Shown: positions 22,680 through 35,127 of the stretch, piece by piece
Position numbering within the stretch: the stretch's first letter is position 1
Layout of the letters: each line of letters opens with the position of its first letter
Assembly: GCA_951799425.1 (NCBI GenBank)
Contig: OX637407.1
Location: 23,318,981 to 23,382,980, forward strand
Length of the DNA stretch: 64,000 bases
Reading direction: 5' to 3'
Source: Ilex aquifolium
Taxonomy: Eukaryota > Streptophyta > Magnoliopsida > Aquifoliales > Aquifoliaceae
Program-made: the position numbers and the translations under genes
Notes under the pieces: model-generated
What the model saw: the letters and a program-made list of their open reading frames with translations, nothing else
Database searches by the model: none
What the model was told of the DNA's origin: nothing

Positions 22680-23306
22680 AAAAGATGGAGGAGAGAGAGA
22701 GAGGAATAAATTAAGAATGTTAGAGTTAGAGAGAAATTAAAAGGATAGATAGAAGAGAGAAAAGGTGGGACGAAAGAGAGGAGAGAGAAATAATAGAATG
22801 GAAGATAATGGAAAGTAGAGGAGAGAAATAGTTGTACGGAAGTGAAATGAGAGAGAAATTAAAAGAAGAAAAGAATCTTAAAAACATATACATGATCTAT
22901 TGAAGATCAAGATAAGAAAAAAAAATACTCCTTAATGACCCATAAAGATCACATCTGGACCTATTAACAAAATAGATTTTTCATATTGTACTTGTTCTAA
23001 TTTTCACTTTAATCTCAAGAAAGCAAAATCTTCGAGATTGCTTTTACAAAAAAAAAAAATCATAGACCAAATACCCGTTGGTTCAAGATCTTACTGCGGA
23101 GGTGATCCTACTTCAATGAACCAGAACATATACAGATCTAACAAAAACATTCACGACAAAATTTGTCCACCATGCAAGCAAATCATAACCAACGATATAT
23201 AAATCATAAGAAGCCTGAAGAATTTTAGAAATAGGAGAAATAGATAGAAGATGTTACCATAGGATACAGCATAATAAACCCAGCAGATCCACATAGCCAA
23301 ATATCA

Positions 23307-23450
23307 GGGAAGGGGAGAAACCACAGGAAATCATAGGAATGGGTGGTCTTGGCAAGGATTTTGATTTCTCTCTCTCTCACTTCCAAACCATCTTTCCTTC
23401 CCAAGAACCCCATTCCCACGGCTTCCTGTAGTTTTACCTCCCTTTCCCCT
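23307..23450 (-). ncRNA. MIR482: MIR482/2118-like hairpin, locus 1
   Basis: On the minus strand the two arms pair over about 55 bp with few mismatches. The 3' arm holds the predicted 22-nt mature miRNA at 23336-23357 (5' part CCTTGCCAAGACCACCCATT). It matches the family pattern TTNCCNANNCCNCCCATNCC, close to miR2118 with the ATTCCTA end. The 5' arm (23396-23417) gives the GGGAATGGGG...GGGAAGG star type. A TATATATA box (23469-23477) and a GA tract lie just upstream. The family directs cleavage of NBS-LRR mRNAs at the P-loop site and triggers phased siRNAs. Hairpin and identity are read by eye, not folded. Confidence 0.8.
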
Positions 23451-23468
23451 TTCTGTTCTCTCTCTCTC

Positions 23469-23476
<8 letters not shown>

Positions 23477-23512
<36 letters not shown>
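23477..23512. repeat. (TG)n microsatellite
   Basis: About 17 TG dinucleotides lie between MIR482/2118 loci 1 and 2, directly next to the TATATATA stretch. Confidence 0.9.
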
Positions 23513-23554
23513 AATCACTGTGAAAATGTAAATGGGTATTGGTCAGGCGAGGAG

Positions 23555-23710
23555 GAAGGGAAAAGGAGGAACCTGAGAAACCACAGGAATGGGGGGAGTA
23601 GGCAGGAGGACCAAATAATCCATGTCATAACTACCATTCAACAACAGTATATTTTCTTGCCAACACACCCACTTCCTCTAGCTTCTCCAAGCTCTATCTC
23701 CCTTTCCCAC
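23555..23710 (-). ncRNA. MIR482: MIR482/2118-like hairpin, locus 2
   Basis: The predicted mature 22-mer at 23586-23607 on the 3' arm (starts TCCTGCCTACTCCCCCCATT) is very close to the miR482 type with CCTACTCC and CCCATTCC. The pairing 5' arm is at about 23653-23678 (GAGGAAGTGGGTGTGTTGGC). The terminal loop is longer (about 45 nt) than in locus 1. A good TATA box (TATATAA, 23764-23770) is followed by a GA tract, so this locus seems to have its own promoter. It is 250 bp upstream of locus 1 in transcription order. Confidence 0.78.
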
Positions 23711-23888
23711 TTACCCTCTGTCTCTCTCTCTCTCTCTCTCCTCCTGCATCTGGCTCCTTCCATTATATAAAGTTACAAAAAGCTTCATCACTCATCACTT
23801 TACGCGTTTTGATGTAATTAAGTACCAAGAACCAAAGACACGGGCTGGGTTTTTACAAGCCCACGGTATCAATTTGACATTCAATAAA

Positions 23889-25025
23889 AGGGTTTTTGGA
23901 AGTGGGTATACTTAATTAGAGTTATTTGGCAAAAAGTACACATTAAAAAATATCTTAGAAAAAAATACACTACATGGATACAAATGCCTAAATACCCCCT
24001 TTAGGGTCATTTAATTCAAAATCTCTTATATTTAATGCACCTTGATTCATGTGTATATATACATATATATAAATATGTATATATACGTATATAAATTCGT
24101 ATATATATATATACTTGTTTGAATTTATATATATATAAATTCGTGTATATATATATATATATATGAGAACTTTAATGTTTTATATTTGTATGAGCAATGT
24201 TATGTATCCCAAATCTTCAGCTCAAATTTTCATCCCAAATCAAGGGAAACCATTGGATTAGTGGGTCCCATTTAAAAAAGTTAATGGGATCCACTCATCC
24301 AATGGTCTCCCTTTATTTGGGATGAAGATTTGGGTTAGAGATTTGGGATACATAGTATTTCTCTATTTGTATATCCTCCCTTGATTCATGCGAATTTTTT
24401 TTGGAACTTTAATATTCTAAATTTGTATGTCCTCCCTTGATTCATGCGAATTTTTTTTGGAAAGTGATTTTGTTTTAAAATTATATTTAATGCACCTTGA
24501 TTTATGCGTTTTTTTTTTTTTTTGAAAGTGGTTTTATTTTCAAATTAATTTAATATCCGAAATAGTGTAATAGTGTAACAATAACAATGTAACAATAAAA
24601 GTATAACAGTGTAACAAGCTATATACACAAAATATTGTACTATTACATTTTGTTAAACATATATTTTCACATAATTTCATTCAAAACAGTTCATCTCCGT
24701 TTAGAATTTATTACCACATGCACAAAGTGTAACAATAAAAGTGTAATAGTGTAACACTTTTATTCTTACACTATTATACTATTTCGGATATTAAATTAAT
24801 TTGAAAATAAAATTACTTTTCAAAAAAAAAAATCGTATGAATAAAAGTGTATTAAATATAATTTGAAAACAAAATCACTTTCCAAAAAAAATTTTCATGA
24901 ATCAAGGGAGGATATACAAATATAGAATATTAAAGTTCTCATATATATATACATATATATATATATATATGTGTGTATATATATATACATATTTATATAT
25001 ATATATATATATATAAAATTGTGTG

Positions 25026-25056
<31 letters not shown>

Positions 25057-25304
25057 ATATATACTTGTTTGAATTTGTATATATATTCAAACAAGTATAT
25101 ACACGAATTTAATGCACCATTTTTTCAAAGAAAATACACATAGATCAATGGAAGACAAAAATGTCACAAAAAAATCAATGAAATTCAAATAATGTACTTA
25201 GATACAAATAAGTATCAAAATTAAAGACTTAATTACCCAACATTTTTTTCTGTGTACTTTTTTACAATTAAGTCTAATTTGGTGTACCCCCTTCCAATTT
25301 CCCC
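23889..25304. mobile_element. Mutator-type foldback element, 1416 bp, perfect 9-bp target duplication
   Basis: Identical TTCAATAAA flanks lie at 23880-23888 and 25305-25313. The ends match as inverted repeats (GGGTTTTTGGAAGTGGGTA and GGGGAAATTGGAAGGGGGTA). The pairing continues for hundreds of bases, with (TA)n tracts and 'AATCAAGGGAGGATATACAAAT'-type segments in both arms. A second MITE (24192-24363) has inserted into the left arm. No coding sequence. Confidence 0.85.
24192..24363. mobile_element. Nested 172-bp MITE with perfect 9-bp target duplication
   Basis: It is almost a complete hairpin. The left arm is GAGCAATGTTATGTATCCC; the right arm's reverse complement is GAGAAATACTATGTATCCC; both continue into CAAATC and AAGGGA blocks. 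The TATTTGTAT duplications are at 24183-24191 and 24364-24372. It interrupts the left arm of the element at 23889-25304. Confidence 0.88.
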
Positions 25305-25701
25305 TTCAATAAATAATAGTAACTGGTTTATATTACAGTATTGTATATTAAACAATGCAATTTTAATTTTACTCTAGTTACAGTTTTACTTATAATTAAA
25401 ATATAAATGTATAATTAAAATATTTAATGTGTTTAAAATATAAATTATGAAACTAACCATTGAATCATAATTCTAAACGATCCTGACCGTTGTTATACTT
25501 TATGTCTTAAAAAATTTTATGTTCTATTATAAAGATTTGTAGGCTATTATAAATATAGTTAAATTTAAAACAAAAAGAAATTTGAAATTAATAAATAACA
25601 ATTATTTAATTATTAAATAATAAAAAAATAAGAATGTGTAAAAAAAATTACAGTTTAATATATTATATAACGATAATGATATGATATTATTATTTTATTA
25701 A

Positions 25702-26775
25702 GGGTTAATTGCACTAAAAGTATGTAAATTTTGTCATTTTGATCTCTAATATTTCAATTACATCATTTTACTCCCTTAAGTATTGAATATATTTTTATGG
25801 TGTCCCTAAAAAAGACAACGTCCAAATTATTAACAATTTTTTATCATAAATTTATTGCGTGATAGTTAAATATAAGTAAAAAAAAATTAAATAGCACTTA
25901 ACCAAATTTTGTATCTAAATTTTGGTCAAAGAGCTACCCAAATTACACATTTTTTTGTCATGAACTATCAAAATTTTAATTAAGTGCTACACAAATTACA
26001 AATTTTTTATCAAGAGCTATCTAAATTTTAGTCAATTTCTACCCAAATAATTCTTTTACCTATATTTAAGTATTATATGACAAATTTATAATTGAGTTAA
26101 TTACATTATAAGTTCCCCAAAATATAAAATTTGTCTCGTTTTCGTCCCTAAAATATTGAATATGTTTCTAGATTATATTTTAAACAGACAATGTCCATAT
26201 TGGTAACGATTTTTTATTATAAACTTGTTACGTAACATCTAAATATGGACAAAAAATAATTTTGATAGCTTTTAAACAAAATTTGGGTAGCTCTTAAAAA
26301 AAAAATGTGTAATATGAATAATTTTTAACTAAAATTTGGACATCTTATAATTAAAACTGTGTATTTTAAATAGTTATTTAACTAAAATTTGAATAAAAAT
26401 TTGGTTAATAGTTATCTAAATTATTTTTTTATCTATATTTAAGTATTACGTGATAAATTTATGATAAAAAATAATTAACAATCTGAATTTTGCCTGCTTG
26501 AGAGACCATATATAAAAACATATTCAATACTTCATGGACTAAAATAATGCAATTGAAATATTATGGACAACAAATAAGACAAATTTCATACTTTAGGAAC
26601 CTCTGGTGCAATTAACCCTTTATAATTTAAAACAGTTAATAATTCAGACATTATCTATTTTAGAGACCACATAAAAACATATTTAATATTTTAAAAATCA
26701 AACTAGTATAATTAAAATAGTAAAAACTAAAATACAACAAGCTTCATATTTTAAAGACTACCGGTGCATTAACCC
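25702..26775. mobile_element. Mutator-type MITE (outer copy), 1074 bp including a nested relative
   Basis: The ends are GGGTTAATTGCAC and the reverse complement GGGTTAATGCACC. The TTTTATTAA duplications are at 25693-25701 and 26776-26784. Without the nested element the length is about 540 bp. Confidence 0.85.
26094..26618. mobile_element. Mutator-type MITE (inner copy of the same family), 525 bp
   Basis: The ends are GAGTTAATTACATTATAAG and the reverse complement GGGTTAATTGCACCAGAGG. The TTTATAATT duplications are at 26085-26093 and 26619-26627. The interior is related to the outer copy ('TTTAAGTATTACGTGA', 'CATATTCAATACTT'). Confidence 0.85.
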
Positions 26776-27152
26776 TTTTATTAAATATGAGTGGGAAGCA
26801 GGGAATAGTATCTTTGGACCACCACTAGCGCCTGGAAAACCGCGTTCCATGTCCTTTCCGGGTGTTGGATATCGTGAAAGAGCATCGCTACTGCTCACTT
26901 TTTAAAAAGCCAAATAACGGTCAAAATTCATAATGGTTTATATTTATCACAAATTAAATTTCCAACAACGTTATCCTTCACCTTCTTGACAACTTTTGGG
27001 CCAATTTTAAATTTTTGAACAATTACAAAAACTCATTCCAAGTGAGACAGTAACAAAGCTATTTTTGTTGCTTCAGCGACCGTTCACCTACTACGAATCC
27101 TATTGGATTCCACGCTAGTGGTTCATATTGATGGTTCATATTGATTGAGGTA

Positions 27153-27990
27153 GAGCATCTCCGACCACACTAAGTAAAATAATTACTCAAAATATATTTA
27201 AATATTAAATTCTCTATTTTAATTAACTATTTTTTAAAATTCACTCCAACCACGCTCTCTATTTTATCTACTAATTATTTCAACTAATTTTAATTAACTT
27301 TCAATAATATAATTTAAAAATACCAAGTGACGTAACACATAAACGTCATAATGATAACAGAGCATTATAACATGTCATGATACATCATCAAATTTTAAAT
27401 TTTACAACAGTCATATTTTCAACGGCCATATTTTTTGAAAATGTATAAATAAGACCTCCCCCTTCTCATTCTCATATATCTCAAATTTATTTTACTGGTA
27501 TTACATTCATATTTTTTTGCTATGGCTCGTAATAGTCTAATGATGATTCTTGATGATTCTGATTCTGATGATGAGTTGGAGATGTTAGCTATTGCTGCTA
27601 TGGCAATGAAAAAATTCAATACTGAGAAGAATACTGAGAAGAGCTCTGCAATACGTAGTTCTTTTCCACGAAAGATACCAGTGGCTCGCAATCACAGAAA
27701 GCAAAAGAAAACTTATATCGGAGGAAAGAAGACACACATGAAGGATGAAGGAAGTCCGATTCACAATGCAGAAATGGGGCAGAACTGGAGAGATTGGAGG
27801 AAGACTTCAGGCAAAGCGACTGAAGGGAGAGAGACCCAAGCAACAACTGCCGAACAATTGACCTCTCCAGATCTGACTAAGATGAAGACCTCCAGCGAGG
27901 AGACTGACTAGTGCGTTGGAGCACCAATTTTATAATTTTGCTCGCCAAAATAGCTAAAAGGGCTTAATACCGAACAGCCTGGAATCGCTC
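27153..27990 (+). mobile_element. PIF/Harbinger-derived element with a transposase 5' fragment, 838 bp
   Basis: The left end is GAGCATCTCCGACCAC; the reverse complement of the right end is GAGCGATTCCAGGCTG, leading into TTTTAGCTATTTTGGCGAGC. The 3-bp flanks GTA and TTA fit a TWA-type target site imperfectly. It has the same terminal family as the element at 2626-4102. It contains a reading frame at 27522-27911. Confidence 0.7.
27522..27911 (+). pseudogene. Harbinger transposase N-terminal fragment, chimeric frame
   Basis: A 129-codon frame from ATG to TAG. Residues 5-30 (DDSDSDDELEMLAIAAMAM) and 47-58 (SFPRKIPVARNH) resemble the start of plant HARBI1/ALP1-like transposases (acidic DDELE..AIAAM, then R..VPG..V.RN). 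The rest of the transposase, including the DDE catalytic core, is missing and replaced by an unrelated basic/polar stretch. A TATA-like TATAAATAAG precedes the ATG by about 80 bp. Not a functional transposase. Confidence 0.6.
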
Positions 27991-28445
27991 TTAGAGAGAG
28001 CAACCAAATACCTGTATTCTCATATAGCCCCCAGGATTTATCTATTCTTCCTTTTCATTCATTTAAGCACCAAGGTTGTTCACTCTACTTGAATGTATTC
28101 AAGATTTACGAATAACTCAAACTAACCCCTTCTCCAACCCTTGTTAAAATCCTCAAATCTCAACTCAAATTTAAATTTGAGTAAAACTAGGTTAAAAATA
28201 AATTTCAATCCTGTAGTCAACCTCGTACCAAATAAAAGAGGAGATTGATAACCGAAAAATCATCTGTATTAGTAAAGATAAAGAAAAAAAATGTCTTTCT
28301 TAATTCCCTTTTACAACATTGGAGTAGCTTAATCCTCAACAATAATATAACAAGAAGGAACCATAAATTACAGTTAAGCATAGAAAGAAGACTATCATAC
28401 CTTCCAGATGCACCATAGACTCCAGATCTAAGCAGGAGAGAGCAA

Positions 28446-28580
28446 GGGAAGGGGAGGAACCGCAGGAAATCATCGGGATGGGTGGAATAGGGAAGGATTT
28501 CTCCATCAGTCCCCCCAAAGGGTTTCCTCCCCAATCACCCCACCCCAAAAACTTCCTGTAGATCTGTCACCCTTTCCCTC
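28446..28580 (-). ncRNA. MIR482: MIR482/2118-like hairpin, locus 3
   Basis: The predicted mature miRNA at 28475-28496 (starts CCTTCCCTATTCCACCCATC) lies on the 3' arm. The 5' arm carries GGGGTGGGGTGATTGGGGAG near 28526-28550. The flanking arm sequence GGAACCGCAGGAAATCAT (plus strand) is shared with loci 1 and 5. TATATATAG-type boxes at 28622-28639 and a GA tract lie upstream. It is the counterpart of locus 1 in a duplicated pair. Confidence 0.78.
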
Positions 28581-28695
28581 TCTCCCCTTCTCTCTCTCTC
28601 TCTCTAAACTCTCTCTCTCTACATATATATAGATATATAGACAAACACATATATCTACACTCTCTCTTTCATGATGGGTTTGATTGCTTTGAAGG

Positions 28696-28845
28696 GTGGG
28701 AAGGAAAAGGGATGAACTTTGGGAAACCAGTGGTATGGGTGGAATTGGCAAAGATTAAACACACCAAAATCATCAAAAATTTTCTTTTCCTTGCCAAACC
28801 ACCCACACCTCTAGCTTCCCCCAGCTCCATATCCCTTTGCCCCAA
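28696..28845 (-). ncRNA. MIR482: MIR482/2118-like hairpin, locus 4
   Basis: The predicted mature miRNA at 28732-28753 (starts CTTTGCCAATTCCACCCATA) is the closest of the five to the miR482/2118 core TTGCCNATTCCACCCAT. The 5' arm (GGTGTGGGTGGTTTGGCAAG) is near 28788-28809. Its basal stem shares GCTAGAGG and GGGAAGCTAG-type sequence with locus 2, so it is the partner of locus 2. No clear TATA box was seen upstream, so it may depend on a more distant promoter. Confidence 0.8.
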
Positions 28846-28869
28846 CCCTCTCTCTCTCTCTCTCTCCCC

Positions 28870-30240
28870 CTGGGAAACCAAGACTTCTGAGGATAAGATC
28901 AAGGTGAATGGTCAAGATTGCGGTAGTTTTTTTTTTTTTTTTTTGAACGATAAGATTGCGGTAGTTGAGGGAAGAGTAGGTGGGAATTAAATAAGTAGAT
29001 ATGTACAGAGAAGGGCATGTGAAACCATTATTATTGGGTCTTGGTAGTTGGGATGTGGAATCCTTATCTCCTTCAACCAAGTAGGTCAATTAAGAGATAA
29101 AGGCTATAATCGGAACTTACACTACTCTGTCATCGACTTTTTATATTAAATTTAATAGTCAAGAGATTTTTGAAATAACCATGATGGCGTGTCACATTAT
29201 TTAGATTAAAACCTAATTCACTATCTACACCTTAATTAATACTATTGTTAGATGTTTTCTTCCCTATTAATGTCATTGTTCTTGTATTAATTTGGATTAG
29301 TTTTGAGGTGAAAATTGGATTTAATTTAATTACTCAATCCAATCTAAAGCAGTGGGTCGAGAATGAAGATATTGACTAATGATTTTTAATCCATGATTAA
29401 AAAACCTTATTCGGCTTAAACATGGGACCCACCCAATTTGATTATACGGTCAAGACAAAATGTTTTAAAAAAGTGCATCGACTTTTTTAAAATATTAATA
29501 CTATTGGAACATAATTGATGACATTTTCTCTCCAGTTTTATCAAATTTTTATGAGTTTAGTTAAATCCAATATACTTGAGTGCATGTTTGGATGGTTTTA
29601 AAATGTTAGGACCGGATTGCTTTTCAAGTAAACTAATTTATATGTAAATCATATCAAATTCTTTGTTTGGTAAATAATATAAATACACGTGGAATCTACA
29701 AATTAATTATAATTATAACCAAACATTTGTTATATATTTAACTAAATTTTGCCATATCTAATCCTCTCTAATTGAGCAAATTAGGGATAAAAGATCTCTT
29801 TCAAACCCACCGTCGGGGCCTATTTGTTTATTGGGTTTGGGGGTTTGTTAAAAAGAGTTTAACCAAAATGGTTCAATGGACCGGTCATACCTATATTTGT
29901 TTACAAATTTAAGACCTAAATTCAAATCCTGGCCAGTTTTAAATAATGTCAGCAACACCCACATACATGGGGTTCACCGAACCCATGGGTGGAGTGCGTT
30001 TCACGTCTACTCATGATAAATAGGTAAAATGACAATTATATCCCTAATAAATCATTACACTCCCCCAAACCCCAACCATTCCCCTCTTTGAACTTAAACA
30101 AACATGGATATAAATTAGATTAAACAATAGACAATTTAATCAATTATATTATAATTTTTAGTTATAATTATTATTAATATGTGGATCCCATATATTTTTA
30201 TGCTACAAAGGTATGAATAAAATTTGTTTACTAATCTCAT
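28870..30240. other. AT-rich intergenic sequence, no gene seen
   Basis: It contains a poly-T run near 28928-28944 and short TIR-like motifs (GCATGTTTGG near 29583). Around 29860-30000 there is a possible tRNA-derived segment (A-box-like AATGGTTCAATGGACCG, B-box-like AAATTCAAATCCTGG) that could be an old SINE. No open frame has a recognisable domain. Confidence 0.5.
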
Positions 30241-30728
30241 GTACAAAAAAAGAGGTCGAGTTTGAGAAAGGTTTACAAAAAGCAATCCAATCCCCCCTTG
30301 AAAAACCATCTGAACATGCCACAAGAGTTTATTGAAACCCATATTCATGGATTTAGCCTTCCGGGCCGATTACAGGCCGGAATCTTAATCCCAAGTTTAA
30401 AAGCTTTAATCAAACATGAGATTAAGTGGTCCATTGAACTATTTTACTTAAACCCACTTTTATATATCCTCCCAAATCCATTAAACAAACAAGCCCCTGA
30501 GGTTGTAGCCCCTGTTCATGTCGGGCCAACAATAAATCCCTCTCTTGTACAGGACTCAAAAAGCCTGGCCAAATAAGGATTACAGGGTCTTCCAACTAAT
30601 TTCAATCAAGCCAACCCTCTCTTCCCACTTATACACCTTAACCAAACATGCCCTTAATAGTTACTATCATAACTACTATTCCCACCTTAATATCAATAAA
30701 TCTATACACTACCAATCCACCCAATTGG

Positions 30729-30759
<31 letters not shown>

Positions 30760-33700
30760 CCCACAAACAAGAGATAGACATGTATAGAGGAGAACCACAA
30801 TCTTACAATTTAGAAACCCAACCATTTCCTTCTTCATCCACTGCAGATATTGGCTCCCTGAAAATCAAAATCCCATTCACAAATCAGTGGCTCCATGTTA
30901 AACATTCAGCAAGTTTCTTATCCAATCATCATGGGCAATCCATTTCTCATGGACAGCAGAAGTTTCAGCCTTAACCTATAAATCCACTATGGTTCGGTGG
31001 ATAATCAATGTTGCTAATTTCCAGTACCCAAAACCCAGATTTCGAAACCTACCCACCCAAATTGCCCAAAACACTAAACAGCATGAACAGATTTCATACT
31101 TAAGATATATGATCAAAATAGTTGCCAAAGACACACTATGAGTCTTCCTGGGGTACTTCAAGAATTGAAGATCTTCATGAAGCAAAGCTTCAAGACATCA
31201 GCAAGTCAGAGTTTGTAGCAACTTCAACTCAAAGATATGCATACATAAACAAATTTATCAGCTGCTTTGTGATTCCCATTCCCCTACATCCCTGTATTTA
31301 TTGGATATCACCTGCAACCAGCCTAACTAACAAAAGTCCAAGGACCCAACGCCAACCACAAGAAGGAAAGTACTGTCTGATAGAATATACAAGCTAAGAA
31401 TCCTTTTCACAACTCAATACCAAATCCTATGACCATCCACAAATCGTATATGCAAACAGAATCGACAACAATTATATGACAGTAAGACTAATGATTTCGA
31501 AGCATTTTGAGATGGCTCCCATGGCGCCATTGTTACATGGAAATCACCACATTTCTTAAAAAAAACAACCTGAATCAGTTTAAGAATGCCAACTTTTTAT
31601 GGGCACTTTGGAAACAATAATAGTGATCATGAAACTGGGACAGTGAGTGCCAAGAAAGACATATTTACTGCAGTTTTACCTTCTCATATACCAGAAATTA
31701 GCTCAAATTCCGTATTATATTGAAAAAATCAAATTAAAGACTTGATTCACACTTATCAGATGAGAAGTATTCCTTTACAAATAAGAGCCAGAACATACAA
31801 TCCAAATCCATGCCTTCTTTAACTTTTTTATGATCAAAGTTATTATTATATCTCCACACTTGGTAAAGTCAACAACAGTACTTTTTCCAATCCAAAATTT
31901 TATACTAAAAGGATCGCATTTTGAAGTCATAATTAAAATCATGTTTTGAAAACCCATCACTACAACAATTACAATAAAGTCAAACGTGATTCTATCTGTA
32001 TAAAGAATTGTGATTACAAAAACCATAGTCCTTAAAATCCTGGATTTGGAAATCATGTTTTCCGAGGGAAGAAAATTTAGGAACTACGTGCTGGTAGGAA
32101 AAAAAAAAGGCAAATTTATTGACACCTATCATTTGCAACTTTCAGGTGTTCAACAATGAAAATTTGGAAGGAAAATAAGTGAAGAAAAGAGAAGCATCAA
32201 CCTAAGGACGACCATATTGCTCATGCCATTTTTGTTGCTTCCATGACTTTTCACATTGCTATCACTTAACAAACTGTTTGAAATTGCCATGGAAACAACC
32301 AAACAATTGTAACAATAACCTTGCCCTTTGTTCGTGTTTAACAGATGAGATATTAAAAATATAAAAAAGGTGCCAAGAGTAAATCAACTGTCTAACTGGA
32401 TCCTCGATAAGGAAGAAGATTGCGACACACATTTGCAATGTGAAGACCTTACCATTTCACTCCACACGAGAAAAAGTCACATGGCTTGCAGATGATCATT
32501 TAAATGGTCACATGCCTGCTCACATGACTTTTTCTTACATGACTTGCAATAATAAGATGCTACAACATGGACAAAAATTCAATCCAGCTATAATATCTTG
32601 TTTAAATTATCACCAAACCCACTTCCACATAAAAACTTTTTCCCTTAGAATGCCTATCTCCAATTTTAGAAAAAGCATTTGTTATCCCACATCCACTAAA
32701 TTATTATGCTCTTCAAAACGTTACACATACTGCAAAATGCAGCTTATAAAAACTACTACTTTTTCTTGAAAGCAATTTTCACCATCTTAGGTGATGAGTT
32801 TGTTAGTCATGAATACCACCAACAAACAAAAACAATTAAGTAGATAAACATCTTCATTTCATCGTAATGAAAAAGGATACTTATGGAAAACTAACCTCTA
32901 TTTAATGACTACATGTATATAGATTTATAATTATATATTATTTTAGATAATAAGATAATTGGACACAAATGTCAGATAAACGATAACTGACTTGATACTT
33001 GTGGATGTTCTTTGATATGTAATGTTGTATAGTAATAAAAACGGCCAAGATAACAATTCCAAAACAAATTGCGACCCAAAACACTATACCAATTGAGTCT
33101 CCCATCGTACCACGTATCTAAGAAAGTGTCGAACTACATACTCGTACTTGTACCACATACTAAAGCAACCCAAAATCCAAGTAACATTGGTCACGAGCTA
33201 CAAAATTATTGAATTTGAAGGATAAAACACTGTGAACTAGGATGCAAGTATGAAATACAAATCTCTCTTAAAATAAGCACCCTATCGAACCCAACACCCT
33301 CTTATAATCATGCACCTACTAAATTGAGAGAATTTAAGTTGGAAATGTTCATTCCTCTTAATTTTTCAATAATTTGAAGAAGTGAAGAAGAGATGCTTTT
33401 TAATTGTGAATATAACAAATCAAACAAGTCACAGTAACAACACAAAAGTAAAAGCAATTGGCATGTATAAATAGGGTATGAATAGCAATTGAGAGTTGGT
33501 ACTTGTGCATCATCCCCGTTAATGGGACCTTACCCCTAAATATAGCGAATTCGTACAATGTATCAAAGTGTTCTACGGACAAAATTTTTTTCCAGCTTTG
33601 TAAACTCATATATTAGGTCATTATTGTGATATTTTACTAGAAGATTGAGACTAATGAATAATAGACATATTAAACAATCAAGTAATTACTCTACATACCT

Positions 33701-35090
33701 ATTCTTGAATTTAAATCATCAAAATTCACAATACCACGAACAACATACTCAATTTTGATAACAATTAGAACCATTTTCACTGTTGGATCACTCCTGAAGC
33801 CCATGACTTCTTCCCCACCCTTTTTTTTTTTTCTTCTTTTCTCTCGATTTTCTCTTATTCATCTCTGATTTACTTCTTCATACCGCCGACAATCATCAAC
33901 CAAAACCACCTTTAATTTATTTTTTTTCCTTTTTTTGTCATTTTTTTCTTCTTTATCCATTCATACCAAACTCCATTGATACCCTAAGTTTTCTTCTGTA
34001 CCTGTTTCTACCTAACCTAATTACACCTTCACCCCCTCAGATATTTATTAATCATAATTTACTCTCTTAACTTATTTTTTTAATCACAATATTCATAATT
34101 ATGATTGTAGTAATATTATGAGAGAATCTATATTTGTAGTTAAGACCCACCATACTGATTATTGGCACACTAACCAATGATGACACACCAATTAATTGAT
34201 GATTTTACCTTCCATTGCAAAAGGAAGATAAAGCATGAAAGAAAAATGTCAATCTTTCACGAGAATGCAACCTTTACTTCATCTTTAACTTATGCTAAAT
34301 TTTACTATTAATAGGGTTAAGATTGCAGAATTAACGAGGGAGAACTTAAACATCAAAAGGCCTTCACCAGCTTAATGTCGGAGGGATCTCTAACCCCTCT
34401 ATCTATTTTGTAGCTCATGGCCAAATAAATATCTGAGGAGCGTGTTGAAGATTTAAAAATCTCGTAATATACAAGATGCATGATGTAAGTCATGAAGTCA
34501 ATGGATTTAAGGCGATGGACTAAACCAATGAGCTTGGAAATAGCAACAAAGCCAACGAAACTCAACAAGGATCACTTGCCCTGATATTGTGATAAATTTC
34601 ATATGAGAAGATAGCGTAATTTGAACCGGGAGAAGGGCACACAAATTTACATGGTTCGACCTATAAGGACTACCTTACACGGACAAAATGCCTATAAGAG
34701 CTTCCACTCTCATTGATACTTAAGTTCCATTGTTGTTGAATGTGTTGATAGAAGAAAGCACCCATACTTGGAGGGTGAAATACATGTGAATTCATAGTTA
34801 TGTCATGACTAACATCATTCATCCCGTAAATCATGAAATCTTCAACATGACATAAACCTTTTTGGTTGTCCATTTTTTCCTTACACACCATTCATTGTCC
34901 AAAACAACTAGCCGATAGTATTCACTTACAGTAGAGCAAAGACATCTAACAATAAAACAAAACAAGACTAAATCCCTAGCATACATGCTTTCTCATACCA
35001 ATAGTTATAACTTATAAATCATAATCAACTGTACTTGCAAATAAACGGAAGTAACAAATTAAGATTATATTATAAACATTTTTACCATAT
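30240..35090. other. Intergenic region, no supported gene
   Basis: Only short unsupported reading frames are present. There is a (TG)n microsatellite at about 30730-30760. Fragments such as 'ACATGGTTCGACCTATAAGGAC' near 34650 look like old retrotransposon pieces. No splice-linked exons were recognised. Confidence 0.5.
30730..30760. repeat. (TG)n microsatellite
   Basis: About 14 uninterrupted TG dinucleotides. Confidence 0.85.
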
Positions 35091-35127
35091 GTGTGGCGAA
35101 ATCAGATGAAGGCTCAACACGACAAGG

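Noticed and set aside
24902-25090. Ile/Tyr-rich frame in the (TA)n region
   Set aside because: Low-complexity (TA)n/(TG)n sequence inside a foldback element.
27522-27911. Functional Harbinger transposase or Myb-like helper gene
   Set aside because: Only the N-terminal signature is present; the DDE catalytic core is absent.
29580-30655. A 1-kb transposon bounded by GCATGTTTGG and CCAAACATGCCC
   Set aside because: The terminal match is only about 10 bp and no target duplication could be found.
30735-30974. 79-codon plus-strand frame after the (TG)n repeat as a protein gene
   Set aside because: Cys/Val start derives from the repeat; no domain, and no splice partner found downstream.
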